Shown in pieces: positions 10,793 to 20,875 of a DNA stretch of 38,358 nt. The stretch is from Mycobacterium attenuatum. GTDB taxonomy: Bacteria > Actinomycetota > Actinomycetes > Mycobacteriales > Mycobacteriaceae. Position numbers and translations under genes: made by a program. The stretch is taken from assembly GCF_900566085.1 (NCBI RefSeq), contig NZ_UPHT01000099.1, positions 1 through 38,358 on the forward strand, given 5' to 3'. The first letter of the stretch is position 1. Each line of letters opens with the position of its first letter. Below the pieces are notes generated by a model. That model was given only the letters and a program-made list of their open reading frames with translations, was not told the DNA's origin and did no database searches.

Positions 10793-12334
10793 ATGACCAC
10801 CGCGACGCCTCCGCCGGAAGCTGCTTCCGCTACGAAACTACCAGTGGGCCAACGTCTTTCACAGATTCGCAGATTTGCCGCCACGCCGCAGGCCAAGCCC
10901 GCATGGCTGGGCTTCCTGGGGGCGGTGCTGATCACCGCCGGCGGGCTGGGAGCGGGCAGCACGCGCCAGCACGACCCACTGCTGGAGACGATTCACATGT
11001 CGTGGCTGCGGTTCGGCCACGGGCTGGTGGTGTCGTCGATCGTGTTGTGGTTGGGTGTGGGCCTCATGCTGGTCGCATGGCTGCGGCTGGGCCGGCACGT
11101 TCTCAGCGGCGAAGCGACCGAGTTCACCATGCGGGCCACCACCGCGTTCTGGCTGGCGCCGCTGCTGCTGTCGGTGCCCGTCTTCAGCCGCGACACCTAC
11201 TCCTATCTGGCCCAGGGCGCACTGTTACGCGACGGCCTGGATCCCTATGCGGTGGGGCCGGTGGGTAACCCAAACGCGTTGCTGGACGACGTGAGCCCGA
11301 TCTGGACGATCACCACCGCCCCCTACGGCCCGGCGTTCATTCTGGTGGCCAAGCTGGTCACGATCATCGTCGGCAACGACGTGGTCACCGGGACCATGCT
11401 GTTGCGCTTGTGCATGCTGCCCGGACTGGCGCTGCTGATTTGGGCTACTCCCCGCCTGGCCCAGCACCTCGGCGCCAACGGCTCGATTGCACTGTGGACC
11501 TGCGTGCTCAATCCGCTGGTGCTCATCCATCTGATGGGTGGAGTACACAACGAGATGCTGATGGTGGGCCTGATGGCGGCCGGCATCGCGCTCACCATGC
11601 AGCGGCGCCATATCGCGGGGATCACGCTGATCACGGTAGCCATCGCGGTCAAAGCAACGGCCGGGCTGGCGCTGCCGTTCCTGTTCTGGGTTTGGATGCG
11701 TCACCTGCGCGATGATCGCGGGTACCGGCCGGCCCGGGCGTTCCTGGTCGCCGCCGCGGCGTCGCTGCTGATTTTCGTGGCGGTGTTCGCGGTGCTGTCC
11801 GCGGTGGCCGGGGTCGGGCTGGGGTGGTTCACCGCGCTGGCCGGTTCGGTGAAGATCATCAACTGGTTGACGGTGCCGACGGGAGCGGCAAATCTGATCC
11901 ATGCCCTGGGCCGGAACTTCTTCACTCTCGACTTCTACACCTTGCTGCGGATCACCCGGTTCATCGGAATCCTGATCATCGCGGTGTCGCTGCCGGTGCT
12001 GTGGTGGCGATTCCGGCGCGACGACCGGGCCGTGCTGGCCGGCATCGCGTGGTCGATGCTGATTGTGGTGTTGTTCGTCCCCGCCGCCCTACCGTGGTAT
12101 TACTCCTGGCCACTGGCGATAGTGGCGCCGCTGGCCCAGTCACGGCCTGCGATCGCCGCTATCGCCGGGTTCTCGACCTGGGTCATGGTGATCTTTAAGC
12201 CCGATGGATCGCACGGCATGTATTCCTGGCTGCATTTCGGGCTGGCGACGGCGTTCGCGCTACTGGCCTGGTATTCGCTGTACCGGGCACCGGAACCGAG
12301 TGCTGCAAGAAGTGCAACGGAATCCGCTCAATAG
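10793..12334 (+). CDS. mptA: Alpha-(1->6)-mannopyranosyltransferase MptA
   Basis: 513-residue polytopic GT-C glycosyltransferase with about 12-13 hydrophobic helices. It uses polyprenyl-phosphate-mannose to extend the alpha-1,6-mannan backbone of lipomannan and lipoarabinomannan on the outer face of the plasma membrane. The first extracytoplasmic loop carries the GT-C catalytic region (VPVFSRDTYSYLAQGALL, then GLDPY), followed by SPIWTITTAPYGPAFIL and the HLMGGVHNEMLMVGLM segment typical of this family. The start is ATG 10793, 4 bp after the idsA2 stop; the upstream open frame overlaps idsA2 and is ignored. Matches remembered Rv2174 (516 aa) throughout. Linkage to idsA2 suggests joint supply of prenyl carriers and mannan synthesis, though IdsA2's product is not shown to feed MptA. 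Confidence 0.95.
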   Translation: MTTATPPPEAASATKLPVGQRLSQIRRFAATPQAKPAWLGFLGAVLITAGGLGAGSTRQHDPLLETIHMSWLRFGHGLVVSSIVLWLGVGLMLVAWLRLGRHVLSGEATEFTMRATTAFWLAPLLLSVPVFSRDTYSYLAQGALLRDGLDPYAVGPVGNPNALLDDVSPIWTITTAPYGPAFILVAKLVTIIVGNDVVTGTMLLRLCMLPGLALLIWATPRLAQHLGANGSIALWTCVLNPLVLIHLMGGVHNEMLMVGLMAAGIALTMQRRHIAGITLITVAIAVKATAGLALPFLFWVWMRHLRDDRGYRPARAFLVAAAASLLIFVAVFAVLSAVAGVGLGWFTALAGSVKIINWLTVPTGAANLIHALGRNFFTLDFYTLLRITRFIGILIIAVSLPVLWWRFRRDDRAVLAGIAWSMLIVVLFVPAALPWYYSWPLAIVAPLAQSRPAIAAIAGFSTWVMVIFKPDGSHGMYSWLHFGLATAFALLAWYSLYRAPEPSAARSATESAQ

Positions 12335-12338
12335 GCCG

Positions 12339-12743
12339 TCAATACGCCATAGCCTGGGCGCGCCGCACGACTTCTCGAGCCTGGTGGGCATGAAGCGCAT
12401 CGACCGGGCGGGCGTTGCTCACGATATCGCGTGAGCCGTCGCGGGTAATCGTCAGCGACGGATCGGGAGTGAACAGCCAGCGCATGATCTCGGTATCGCG
12501 ATAGCCGCCGTCGTGCAAGATCGTCAACAGACCCGGCAGGCTCTTGACCACCTGGCCGGAGTGGGTGAAGAACACTTGCGGCACCACCACGCCGCCAGCT
12601 CGCCGAACGGCGACCAGGTGACCTTCGCGCAACTGCTGGTGCACCTTGCTGATCGGCACACCAAGAAGCTCGGCGACCCGGGGCAGGTCGTAGGTTGGCT
12701 CGTTGGGATCTAGAACATCATCGCCGGCCGGAATGCTGCCCAC
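12339..12743 (-). CDS. Winged-helix DNA-binding protein, PknL substrate (Rv2175c-like)
   Basis: 134-residue DNA-binding protein. An N-terminal helix-turn-helix (about 18-60: YDLPRVAELLGVPISKVHQQLREG, then a VVPQVFF wing) is joined to a helical C-terminal domain (HDGGYRDTEIMRWLF, ending AREVVRRAQAMAY). The M. tuberculosis counterpart binds DNA and is phosphorylated by PknL on Thr9 of an N-terminal tail. Here the frame opens at GTG 12743 (GSIPAGDD); there is no other start just upstream, so the first ~12 residues with that Thr are missing or differ. TACACT (12755-12750) lies 6 nt before the GTG, which suggests leaderless translation. It is divergent from pknL; the stop is 4 bp from the mptA stop. 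Confidence 0.9.
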   Translation of the reverse strand: MGSIPAGDDVLDPNEPTYDLPRVAELLGVPISKVHQQLREGHLVAVRRAGGVVVPQVFFTHSGQVVKSLPGLLTILHDGGYRDTEIMRWLFTPDPSLTITRDGSRDIVSNARPVDALHAHQAREVVRRAQAMAY

Positions 12744-12749
12744 GGCGCA

Positions 12750-12755
12750 AGTGTA
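12750..12755 (-). promoter_or_regulatory. Putative -10 element for the Rv2175c-like gene (leaderless)
   Basis: TACACT on the minus strand matches the mycobacterial TANNNT -10 pattern. Six bases separate it from the GTG start, so transcription would begin at or next to the start codon. No Shine-Dalgarno sequence is present. Pattern is seen; use as promoter is inferred. Confidence 0.55.
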
Positions 12756-12796
12756 GAGCTTGGTGCACGTTGTCTCATCCGATTCGCGCCGCCACC

Positions 12797-12802
12797 TACG
12801 AT
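12797..12802 (+). promoter_or_regulatory. Putative -10 element for pknL (leaderless)
   Basis: TACGAT is followed by 6 nt and then the GTG at 12809, the same geometry as in the divergent gene. There is no Shine-Dalgarno sequence, supporting a leaderless mRNA. The two -10 boxes are 41 bp apart, so the promoters overlap back to back. Confidence 0.55.
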
Positions 12803-12808
12803 GGCCCC

Positions 12809-14077
12809 GTGGCTGAAGCTCAAGTGCCCGGCTCCTTCCCGGGCCGTGCCGGCCCGTATCGTCGCCAGGCGGAAGCTGGAACTTCGGACCCGTTGGAACG
12901 CACGCTCCTGGAGGGCCGGTATCTGGTCCAGGCCAGGATCGCCAGCGGCGGCACCTCGACCGTCTACCGCGGTCTCGATGTGCGCCTGGACCGCCCCGTC
13001 GCGCTGAAGGTGATGGACTCGCGCTACGCAGGCGACCAACAGTTTCTGACCCGGTTCCAACTCGAGGCCCGCACGGTCGCCCGGTTGAAAAACCCCGGCC
13101 TGGTCGCGGTCTATGACCAGGGCCTGGACGCCCGCCACCCGTTTCTGGTGATGGAACTTATCGAAGGCGGCACGTTGCGCGAACTGCTTGCCGAACGTGG
13201 CCCGATGCCGCCACACGCCGTGGTGGCGGTGCTGCGCCCGGTGCTGGGGGGGCTAGCAGCCGCGCATCGGGCCGGCCTGGTGCACCGTGACGTCAAGCCC
13301 GAAAACGTGCTGATCTCCGATGACGGCGAGGTCAAGATCGCCGACTTCGGATTGGTGCGGGCGGTCGCCGCCGCTGGAATCACTTCGGCCAGCGTCATTT
13401 TGGGAACCGCGGCGTACTTGTCTCCGGAACAGGTCCGCGACGGACAGGCAGGCCCTCGCAGCGACGTCTACTCGGCCGGCATTCTCACCTACGAGCTGCT
13501 GACCGGACGCACACCTTTCAGTGGCGACTCAGCTTTGTCGATCGCCTATCAACGGCTGGATCATGACGTGCCGGCACCCAGCTCTGCAATCGATGGAGTG
13601 CCAACCCAATTCGACGAATTCGTGGCGTGTGCCACCGCCCGCGACCCCGCCGAAAGATACGCCGACGCCATCGAAATGGCTGCCGATCTCGAGGCGATCG
13701 CCGAGGAATTGGCGCTACCGGACTTTCGGGTGCCGGCACCGCGCAACTCGGCCCAGCACCGGTCGGCGGTGCTGCACCACAGCCGAATTGCCCAGCAGCC
13801 GAGGTCACCGGTTCGCCACCGGACCCGCGAATTGACCCGGGAACCGGCGGGCTTGCCCGGAACGGTATCAGCGGCCCCGCCGGACTCCGAGGCGGAAGAA
13901 TACGAATACCAGCCCGTATCAGGGCAATTCGCTGGCATCTCGATGGACGAGTTCCATTGGGCGCGACAACATGCCCGCCGCATGGTGCTGATTTGGGTGT
14001 CGGTGGTGCTGGCGATCACCGGACTGGTCGCAACAGCAGCCTGGACAATTGGCAGCAATCTGAGCGGGCTGCTGTAG
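12809..14077 (+). CDS. pknL: Serine/threonine protein kinase PknL
   Basis: 422-residue transmembrane eukaryotic-type kinase. All kinase landmarks are present: Gly-rich loop IASGGTSTVYRG, catalytic Lys about 67 (VALKVMD), HRDVKPEN with Asp about 161, DFG Asp about 179, an activation loop with Thr/Ser (ITSASVILGTAAYLSPE) and VYSAGILTYELLTGRTPF. A low-complexity juxtamembrane region (about 290-380) leads to one membrane helix near 394-417 with almost no extracellular part, so unlike PknB there is no PASTA sensor. The start GTG 12809 follows a TACGAT -10 box by 6 nt. It adds about 20 residues compared with the 399-aa M. tuberculosis protein. No start codon exists nearer the domain until well inside it. 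Divergent from its substrate gene. Confidence 0.95.
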   Translation: MAEAQVPGSFPGRAGPYRRQAEAGTSDPLERTLLEGRYLVQARIASGGTSTVYRGLDVRLDRPVALKVMDSRYAGDQQFLTRFQLEARTVARLKNPGLVAVYDQGLDARHPFLVMELIEGGTLRELLAERGPMPPHAVVAVLRPVLGGLAAAHRAGLVHRDVKPENVLISDDGEVKIADFGLVRAVAAAGITSASVILGTAAYLSPEQVRDGQAGPRSDVYSAGILTYELLTGRTPFSGDSALSIAYQRLDHDVPAPSSAIDGVPTQFDEFVACATARDPAERYADAIEMAADLEAIAEELALPDFRVPAPRNSAQHRSAVLHHSRIAQQPRSPVRHRTRELTREPAGLPGTVSAAPPDSEAEEYEYQPVSGQFAGISMDEFHWARQHARRMVLIWVSVVLAITGLVATAAWTIGSNLSGLL

Positions 14078-14082
14078 CAGCA

Positions 14083-14146
14083 TGGCGAGGAGGCGCAAAA
14101 GCCCCCAAAACGCAAGCGTTTTGGGGGCTTTTGCGCCTCCTCGCCA
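14083..14146. terminator. Long perfect inverted repeat, probable bidirectional terminator
   Basis: Arms 14083-14113 and 14116-14146 are perfect reverse complements (31 bp) around a 2-nt centre. The inner part has A and T tracts flanking C5/G5 runs, so either strand ends in a hairpin with GGGGGCTTTT. It starts 6 bp after the pknL stop and ends 3 bp before the aroG stop, exactly where two convergent transcripts meet. It would end both. Its length is far beyond an ordinary terminator stem. Confidence 0.85.
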
Positions 14147-14148
14147 CC

Positions 14149-16195
<2,047 letters not shown>

Positions 16196-16200
16196 ATCGC

Positions 16201-16206
16201 AGTTTA
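16201..16206 (-). promoter_or_regulatory. Possible -10 element for the DEDDh RNase gene
   Basis: TAAACT on the minus strand lies 5 nt before GTG 16195. No ribosome site is present. The spacing is slightly short for a leaderless start. It falls just after the stop of the split membrane gene. Pattern only. Confidence 0.3.
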
Positions 16207-16215
16207 TCCGGCAGG

Positions 16216-16599
16216 CTATCCCGCGGTCAGCAAGCGTGCGGCAGCCTCGGGCGGTGGCGCGGGATGAACGTCGAGGTCCAACCGGGCGTCCACCGCGTGC
16301 TCGTCGGGCAGGCGCGGTGTCCCGGCGACCGCGCATTGCAGCCACAGCTTGGCCCGTACCACGGGGCGGCGCAGAGTACGTTCACGCTGCAGGGCACGGT
16401 GCATCTTGTCCGGCCGGGCGCTGTATCGCCACCGTGCCCACGGGGCATGCGGACGCGACAACCGGATCGCGCCGACGATCAGCAGCACCACGATGAACAT
16501 GCCGAGCAGTCCGGTCCACACCTTGCCCTTGAGTAGGACCACGACCGCCAACGGCAGCGCCAGCACCACACCGCCGACCAGTGCGGCATGCCAGATCAC
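16216..16599 (-). CDS. Split membrane protein, C-terminal part (Rv2180c-like)
   Basis: 127 residues from GTG 16599. Two membrane helices (about 5-25, HAALVGGVVLALPLAVVVLL, and 31-48, LLGMFIVVLLIVGAIRL) are followed by a basic cytoplasmic tail (SRPHAPWARWRYSARP and onward). It matches the C-terminal half of the Rv2180c family, normally one protein of nearly 300 residues. Its GTG overlaps the TGA of the N-terminal part (GTGA, 16599-16596), as in coupled genes. The family's central helix and loop are missing between the two parts. It is either a broken gene or a functional two-piece version; see the finding. Confidence 0.7.
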   Translation of the reverse strand: MIWHAALVGGVVLALPLAVVVLLKGKVWTGLLGMFIVVLLIVGAIRLSRPHAPWARWRYSARPDKMHRALQRERTLRRPVVRAKLWLQCAVAGTPRLPDEHAVDARLDLDVHPAPPPEAAARLLTAG

Positions 16600-16985
16600 C
16601 GAACTGGTGTCCGACCAGATCGCCAGGAGACGTCGGACAGGTGCAGAATCAAAGCGTATTCGTCGAGCACCAGTGCCGCGCCGATTCCGAAAAACGTCGC
16701 CGAGACCGCGAACTCAGGTGCGCGTCCGTCGACCGACAGCGCCACCAGCGCCAGCCCGGAAGCCATCACGACCAGCACCCCGAAGGCCACGTGGTGGACG
16801 TGCACCGACCCGACGTAGATATTGCGGGGCTGCCACCAGCTGGGCGGTGGTGCGTCGTCGGGGCGGCGACGGATGATGCGGGCGAAGGTGCGCGTCACAA
16901 AAAAGGTCAGGATGAAGGCGACCAGGCAGCACAGCAACGGCAGTCGGCCCCGGTCAATGATGTCATGCTGCAGCCATTGGAGCAC
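16596..16985 (-). CDS. Split membrane protein, N-terminal part (Rv2180c-like)
   Basis: 129 residues from GTG 16985 (LQWLQHDIIDRGRLPLL). Three membrane segments are visible: about 17-35 (LPLLCCLVAFILTFFVTRT), about 63-82 (HHVAFGVLVVMASGLALVAL) and about 92-112 (VSATFFGIGAALVLDEYALI). The family signatures VHVHHVAFG and LVLDEYALILHLSDV are intact. It breaks off in SWRSGRTPVR and TGA, just where the family continues with a GRxSVDAVF-type helix. No product function is known; the family is an integral membrane protein restricted to actinobacteria. The start could lie further upstream (frame open to 17024), but homology begins at the chosen GTG. Divergent from the mannosyltransferase at 17087. Confidence 0.7.
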   Translation of the reverse strand: MLQWLQHDIIDRGRLPLLCCLVAFILTFFVTRTFARIIRRRPDDAPPPSWWQPRNIYVGSVHVHHVAFGVLVVMASGLALVALSVDGRAPEFAVSATFFGIGAALVLDEYALILHLSDVSWRSGRTPVR

Positions 16986-17071
16986 TCCACAAAAACTACG
17001 CCTGCCGACGCCGGCGCGGCGCAAGCGGCTTGAGCCCCGCTATGGCGGTAAGCCGACCGCCTCGCAACGAT

Positions 17072-17077
17072 TAGGCT
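17072..17077 (+). promoter_or_regulatory. Putative -10 element for the Rv2181-like gene
   Basis: TAGGCT fits TANNNT and ends 9 nt before ATG 17087, so the leader would be only 2-3 nt. No Shine-Dalgarno sequence is seen. Inferred from pattern and spacing. Confidence 0.4.
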
Positions 17078-17086
17078 GTCTCTGAC

Positions 17087-18373
17087 ATGAGTACATGGCG
17101 GTCGCCCGGGGTGGGCAGTCGACTCGGGCGGTTCGCGTTATGGTGCCTGCTCTGGCTGGTGGCCGCCGGTGCACTGAGTTACGTGGCCTGGCGGCTGTTC
17201 GGGCACATCCCCTACCGCATCGACATCGACATCTATCAGATGGGCGCTCAGGCCTGGTTGGACGGGCGCCCCCTGTACACCGGCGACGTGAAGTTCCACA
17301 CACCTATCGGGCTGGACCTGCCGTTCACCTACCCTCCCCTGGCCGCGGTGGTGTTCAGTCCGTTCGCCTGGCTGAAGATGCCGGCCGCCAGCGTCGCGAT
17401 CACCCTGGTGACATTGGTGGTGCTCGTCGTCTCGACGGTTGTGGTGCTGACCGGCCTGAACGTCTGGCCCACCTCGAGGCTGCTGCCGAGTCCGGCCTGG
17501 GTGCGCCGGCTGTGGTTGGCGGTGATCATCGTGGCTCCCGCGTCGATCTGGCTGGAGCCGCTGAGTTCCAACTTCGCCTTCGGCCAGATCAACGCCGTGC
17601 TGATGACGTTGGTGATCCTCGATTGTTTTCCGCGCCGCACCCCGTGGCCGCGCGGGCTGCTCCTGGGCTTGGGCATCGCACTCAAGCTGACCCCGGCGGT
17701 GTTTCTGCTCTACTTCCTGCTGCGCCGGGACGGCCGGGCGGCGCTGACCGCCCTGGCATCCTTTGCGGCCGCAACGGTGGCCGGCTTCGCGCTGGCGTGG
17801 GGTGATTCCCGCGAATACTGGACCCATACCCTGCATCACACCGATCGGATCGGTTCGGCTTCGTTGAACACCGACCAGAACATTGCGGGTGCGCTGGCCC
17901 GACTGCCGCTCGGGCAGCACGAAAGCTTCCTGCTGTGGGTGATCCTGTCGCTGATGGTGCTGGTGGCGACCATATGGGCGATGCGCACCGTGCTGCGGGC
18001 CAGCGAGCCGGCCCTGGCCGTGATCTGCGTGGCGTTGTTCGGGTTGGTGGTTTCGCCGGTTTCGTGGTCACACCACTGGGTGTGGATGCTGCCGGCGGTG
18101 CTGGTGACCGGAGTGCTGGCGTGGCGGCGGCGGAATATGGCACTGGCCGCCGTAACCGTCGCCGGGTTGGCACTGATGCGATGGACGCCGATCGATCTGC
18201 TGCCCAAGCACCGCGAAGCTACCGCGGAATGGTGGCGTCAACTCGCCGGGATGTCCTACGTGTGGTGGGCGGTCGCGGTCATCGTCGTCGCCGGCCTCAC
18301 CGTGACGACCCGGATGGGCACCGAGCGCTCGGCCGAACCAGGGCGAACCCCGGTGCCGACGGTCGCGGCCTGA
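17087..18373 (+). CDS. Alpha-(1->2)-mannosyltransferase of lipomannan/LAM branching (Rv2181-like)
   Basis: 428-residue polytopic GT-C enzyme (GT87/DUF2029 type) with about 10-11 membrane helices. The catalytic first loop shows [21 protein letters not shown], followed by [13 protein letters not shown]. The family motif FGQINAVLM and [20 protein letters not shown] come later. In M. tuberculosis and M. smegmatis the Rv2181 enzyme adds the alpha-1,2-mannose side branches of the mannan core of LM/LAM and also acts on the cap. It uses polyprenyl-phosphate-mannose on the periplasmic side. The start is ATG 17087. The stop lies one base from the stop of the convergent acyltransferase gene. With mptA and pimB' in the same window this forms part of a loosely clustered LAM pathway. 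Confidence 0.92.
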   Translation: MSTWRSPGVGSRLGRFALWCLLWLVAAGALSYVAWRLFGHIPYRIDIDIYQMGAQAWLDGRPLYTGDVKFHTPIGLDLPFTYPPLAAVVFSPFAWLKMPAASVAITLVTLVVLVVSTVVVLTGLNVWPTSRLLPSPAWVRRLWLAVIIVAPASIWLEPLSSNFAFGQINAVLMTLVILDCFPRRTPWPRGLLLGLGIALKLTPAVFLLYFLLRRDGRAALTALASFAAATVAGFALAWGDSREYWTHTLHHTDRIGSASLNTDQNIAGALARLPLGQHESFLLWVILSLMVLVATIWAMRTVLRASEPALAVICVALFGLVVSPVSWSHHWVWMLPAVLVTGVLAWRRRNMALAAVTVAGLALMRWTPIDLLPKHREATAEWWRQLAGMSYVWWAVAVIVVAGLTVTTRMGTERSAEPGRTPVPTVAA

Positions 18374-18374
18374 T

Positions 18375-19112
18375 TTAACCGGCGGCCGTCTCGGGGATCC
18401 GGGCGGCGTCCTTCGGACCGGGATGAGCACCGGCACCATTGCTGCCGTCTTTGACACTGGCTGCGTAGATATCGACGTACTCCTGGCCGGAAAGCCCCAT
18501 CAGCTCGTACATCACCTCGTCGGTGACGGCCCGCTCAATGAAGTGGTTACCGGCCAATCCCTCGAACCGCGTGAAGTCCATCGGCTTGCCGAAACGAACG
18601 GTCACCCGGCCGAACCGCAACATCTTCTTGCCCGGGGGGTTGACGACGTTGGTGCCGATCATCGCCACCGGAATGACCGGGACCCCGGTGTGCAGCGCCA
18701 GCCGCGCCAGGCCGGTCTTTCCCTTGTAGAGACGACCGTCAGGCGAGCGGGTGCCTTCGGGGTACATGCCCAGCAGCTTGCCCTGGTGCAGCAGACGTTC
18801 GGCGGTTTCCAGCGCGGCCTGTGCGGAGTCGGCGTTGGTGCGGTCGATGGGCACCTGCCCGGAGACGCTGTAGAACCAGCGGTTGATCCAGCCCTTGAGC
18901 CCGGTACCGGTGAAGTATTCGGCCTTCGCCAGAAACGTGATGCGCCGGCGCACGACCAACGGAAGGTAGAAGCTGTCCGCGACGGCAAGATGGTTACTGG
19001 CGAGGATAGCCGGCCCGGAGCTCGGAATGTTTTCTAAGCCTTCGATTTTCGGCCGGCCGAGCAAAATAAAGAGCGGGCCCATGAAAACGTACTTGAAAAG
19101 GTAGTACCACAT
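18375..19112 (-). CDS. 1-acylglycerol-3-phosphate acyltransferase family protein (PlsC-like, Rv2182c-like)
   Basis: 245-residue glycerolipid acyltransferase. The catalytic H-x4-D motif is His41/Asp46 (NHLAVADS), the second block contains YSVSGQVPIDR, and the substrate motif is PEGTRSPDG at about 118-126, followed by GVPVIPVAMIGTN. A hydrophobic N-terminus (MWYYLFKYVFMGPLFILL) anchors it to the membrane. The expected reaction is acylation of lysophosphatidic acid to phosphatidic acid or a related transfer. The start is ATG 19112, with GGGAGG close upstream; the longer frame to 19163 has no homology. It is the last gene of the minus-strand run from the SRPBCC genes (87-bp gap), suggesting a link with lipid handling. 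Confidence 0.93.
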   Translation of the reverse strand: MWYYLFKYVFMGPLFILLGRPKIEGLENIPSSGPAILASNHLAVADSFYLPLVVRRRITFLAKAEYFTGTGLKGWINRWFYSVSGQVPIDRTNADSAQAALETAERLLHQGKLLGMYPEGTRSPDGRLYKGKTGLARLALHTGVPVIPVAMIGTNVVNPPGKKMLRFGRVTVRFGKPMDFTRFEGLAGNHFIERAVTDEVMYELMGLSGQEYVDIYAASVKDGSNGAGAHPGPKDAARIPETAAG

Positions 19113-19199
19113 GGCCCTCCCTCTCGCCCCCACCGGAATTATGTCTGCGCCAACTGTACCCATCTGCGGTGGCTGCGACCACCATCGCCGGGTGGGGGC

Positions 19200-19601
19200 T
19201 CAGTCCTGCAAACTAACCGGGATGGGCTGGTAGCGCGTCTTCGCACCGGTGTCCGCCGACCCGTTCTCGGGCGGTGTTTCGCTGGTGAGGCCGCCGCCGG
19301 GCGGATCTTCCGGCGGCGGTTTGGCCGATCGATCGATGTCGTCGACTATGGCGCGAATCACGTTGAGCAAAGCGACACTGTGGTTGGCGATCACCGTCAG
19401 CAACGGGTGGTGCTCGCCGCCGGCCAGCGCAGCCAGCGCGCATACCGGACACCACACCTGTTGGCACTTGGCGGCCGCTTTGCCACCCGTCGAACCGGAA
19501 GCCATCGCGGCCGCGGCACGCACCGCGGGGTCGATCCCATCCAGGATCGCCTGCGCAAGTCTACGCAGTTCGGGACCGATCTCGGTATGAACACCGGTCA
19601 T
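19200..19601 (-). CDS. Conserved hypothetical protein with Cys motif (Rv2183c-like)
   Basis: 133-residue protein, function unknown. An N-terminal helix (MTGVHTEIGPELRRLAQAIL) leads to a cysteine motif CQQVWCPVCALAAL (Cys at about 46, 51 and 54), then GEHHPLLTVIANHSVALLNVIRAIVDDI, and a disordered Pro/Gly-rich acidic tail. The Cys and His residues could bind metal, but this is unproven. I start it at ATG 19601: GGAGGT lies 9 nt upstream, and the ATG overlaps the stop of the ATPase gene (ATGA). The GTG three codons earlier sits directly on the ribosome site. Tight coupling suggests it works with the ATPase. Confidence 0.8.
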   Translation of the reverse strand: MTGVHTEIGPELRRLAQAILDGIDPAVRAAAAMASGSTGGKAAAKCQQVWCPVCALAALAGGEHHPLLTVIANHSVALLNVIRAIVDDIDRSAKPPPEDPPGGGLTSETPPENGSADTGAKTRYQPIPVSLQD

Positions 19602-20875
19602 GTCGGCCACACCTCCGGATTGGGTCGAAATCGAACGGTCAGCTCACTCCCCCGCAGCTGTGCATCCAGCACCGTGCACCTACGCAGCACCGACGCCAGC
19701 CGAACTCGGCGCCGCACCCCGCCGGCGCTGATGATCAGGTCGTCGTCTGCGCGGCCCAGCGTCAGCGAACCAGGATCGAGCTGGGGCAACGCTAGCCGCA
19801 GACGATATACCGACTCAAGCCCCGACCCGGATTCCAGATCCACAATAGGGCGCAGCGGGCCCGGCGGCGCCGACCCCCGCCGACGGCGGGCACTGTCGAG
19901 TAGCCCACCCAGCGCCTTGGGGCCGATCGGCTCGCCGGACAGGTGCGGAACCAGCACCAGAGCCAGGTCACCAATGGTGGCGTCGAGCTCTTCCAGGACG
20001 GCGCGTTGTTCGGAGATGCGCTCGGCATACCAATAAAAGGCCGGGTGGTCGGGAAGGCTGCGGTACTCGTAGGTTTCGTCCCGGACCAGCACCTGGTTGA
20101 CCAGCAATTCTTCGACGCGTATGCCCATCAGCGCCAACGAACCCAGGGTCCGTGCTGCCTCGGCCGCTACCACCCGCTCGGGGGTCAGCACCAGATGCGC
20201 GCCCACCAGGTCACCGTCGCTCAGCAACGCGCTGAGCCGGTCCACACTGTCGCTGGTGCGCTCCAGCAAGGCCACCAGCGCGGCGGATCGGTTGTCGTCG
20301 ACGGCGAGCCTGCGATGCCGCGGCCACGCCCGCTCGACGTACAGCCCCAAGGTCGCGGGCAGCGTCAGCATCCGCAGCGCATCAGCGGTAGAGGCGCAGT
20401 CGACGACGACGCGATCCCAACGTCCGCTGGTAGCAAGCTTGCCGACGGCGTGCAGGCCCAGCACTTCCTGAATCCCGGGAAATGCCGAGAGTTCTTCTGG
20501 CGCAACGCTGCTCAGTTCGGAGCCGGGGAATCGCAGGTCGAGGGCGTCGACGACGTCTCGCCACCTGTCCTCGAGCAGCGCCAAGGTGTCCAGCGCCAGG
20601 GCGTCGAGAAGGCCGCCGTCGGGCTCGAATCGCCCCGTTTCGAGGTCGGCAAGAACGCGGACCGGCTCGCCCCGCCCGGTCGGCGGAACCGAGATGCCCA
20701 GCACATCGCCCAGCGAATGCGCCTGGTCGGTGGATACCAGCAGCACTCGCTGACCAGCACTGGCATCGCAAACCGCGGTCGCGGCCGCCAGCGTGGATTT
20801 TCCTACCCCGCCTTTACCTACGAACAGACTGATCCGGGCCGGGGTAGGTGCCCGGAATTCACTGGATTCACTCAG
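19598..20875 (-). CDS. Get3/ArsA-like P-loop ATPase (Rv2184c-like)
   Basis: Anion-transporting/tail-anchor-targeting type ATPase of the SIMIBI class, 425 residues from CTG 20875. The deviant Walker A is GKGGVGKSTLAAATAV (P-loop codons at 20818-20792), followed by QRVLLVSTDQAHSLGDVL (switch region) and RVVVDCASTADALRML (Walker B-like). The C-terminal part (VRFRPNPEVW) has the small beta domain seen in actinobacterial Get3 relatives. No ATG, GTG or TTG occurs between the upstream in-frame TGA (20893-20891) and the P-loop. Later starts, such as the GTG at 20746, would delete the nucleotide site. The CTG overlaps the preceding gene's stop by 8 bp, compatible with coupled translation. Substrate or partner unknown. 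Confidence 0.85.
   Translation of the reverse strand: MSESSEFRAPTPARISLFVGKGGVGKSTLAAATAVCDASAGQRVLLVSTDQAHSLGDVLGISVPPTGRGEPVRVLADLETGRFEPDGGLLDALALDTLALLEDRWRDVVDALDLRFPGSELSSVAPEELSAFPGIQEVLGLHAVGKLATSGRWDRVVVDCASTADALRMLTLPATLGLYVERAWPRHRRLAVDDNRSAALVALLERTSDSVDRLSALLSDGDLVGAHLVLTPERVVAAEAARTLGSLALMGIRVEELLVNQVLVRDETYEYRSLPDHPAFYWYAERISEQRAVLEELDATIGDLALVLVPHLSGEPIGPKALGGLLDSARRRRGSAPPGPLRPIVDLESGSGLESVYRLRLALPQLDPGSLTLGRADDDLIISAGGVRRRVRLASVLRRCTVLDAQLRGSELTVRFRPNPEVWPT

Noticed and set aside
19598..20746. Start of the Get3-like ATPase at 20746
   Set aside because: It would begin just after the Walker A motif, which is encoded in the same open frame upstream (20818-20792).
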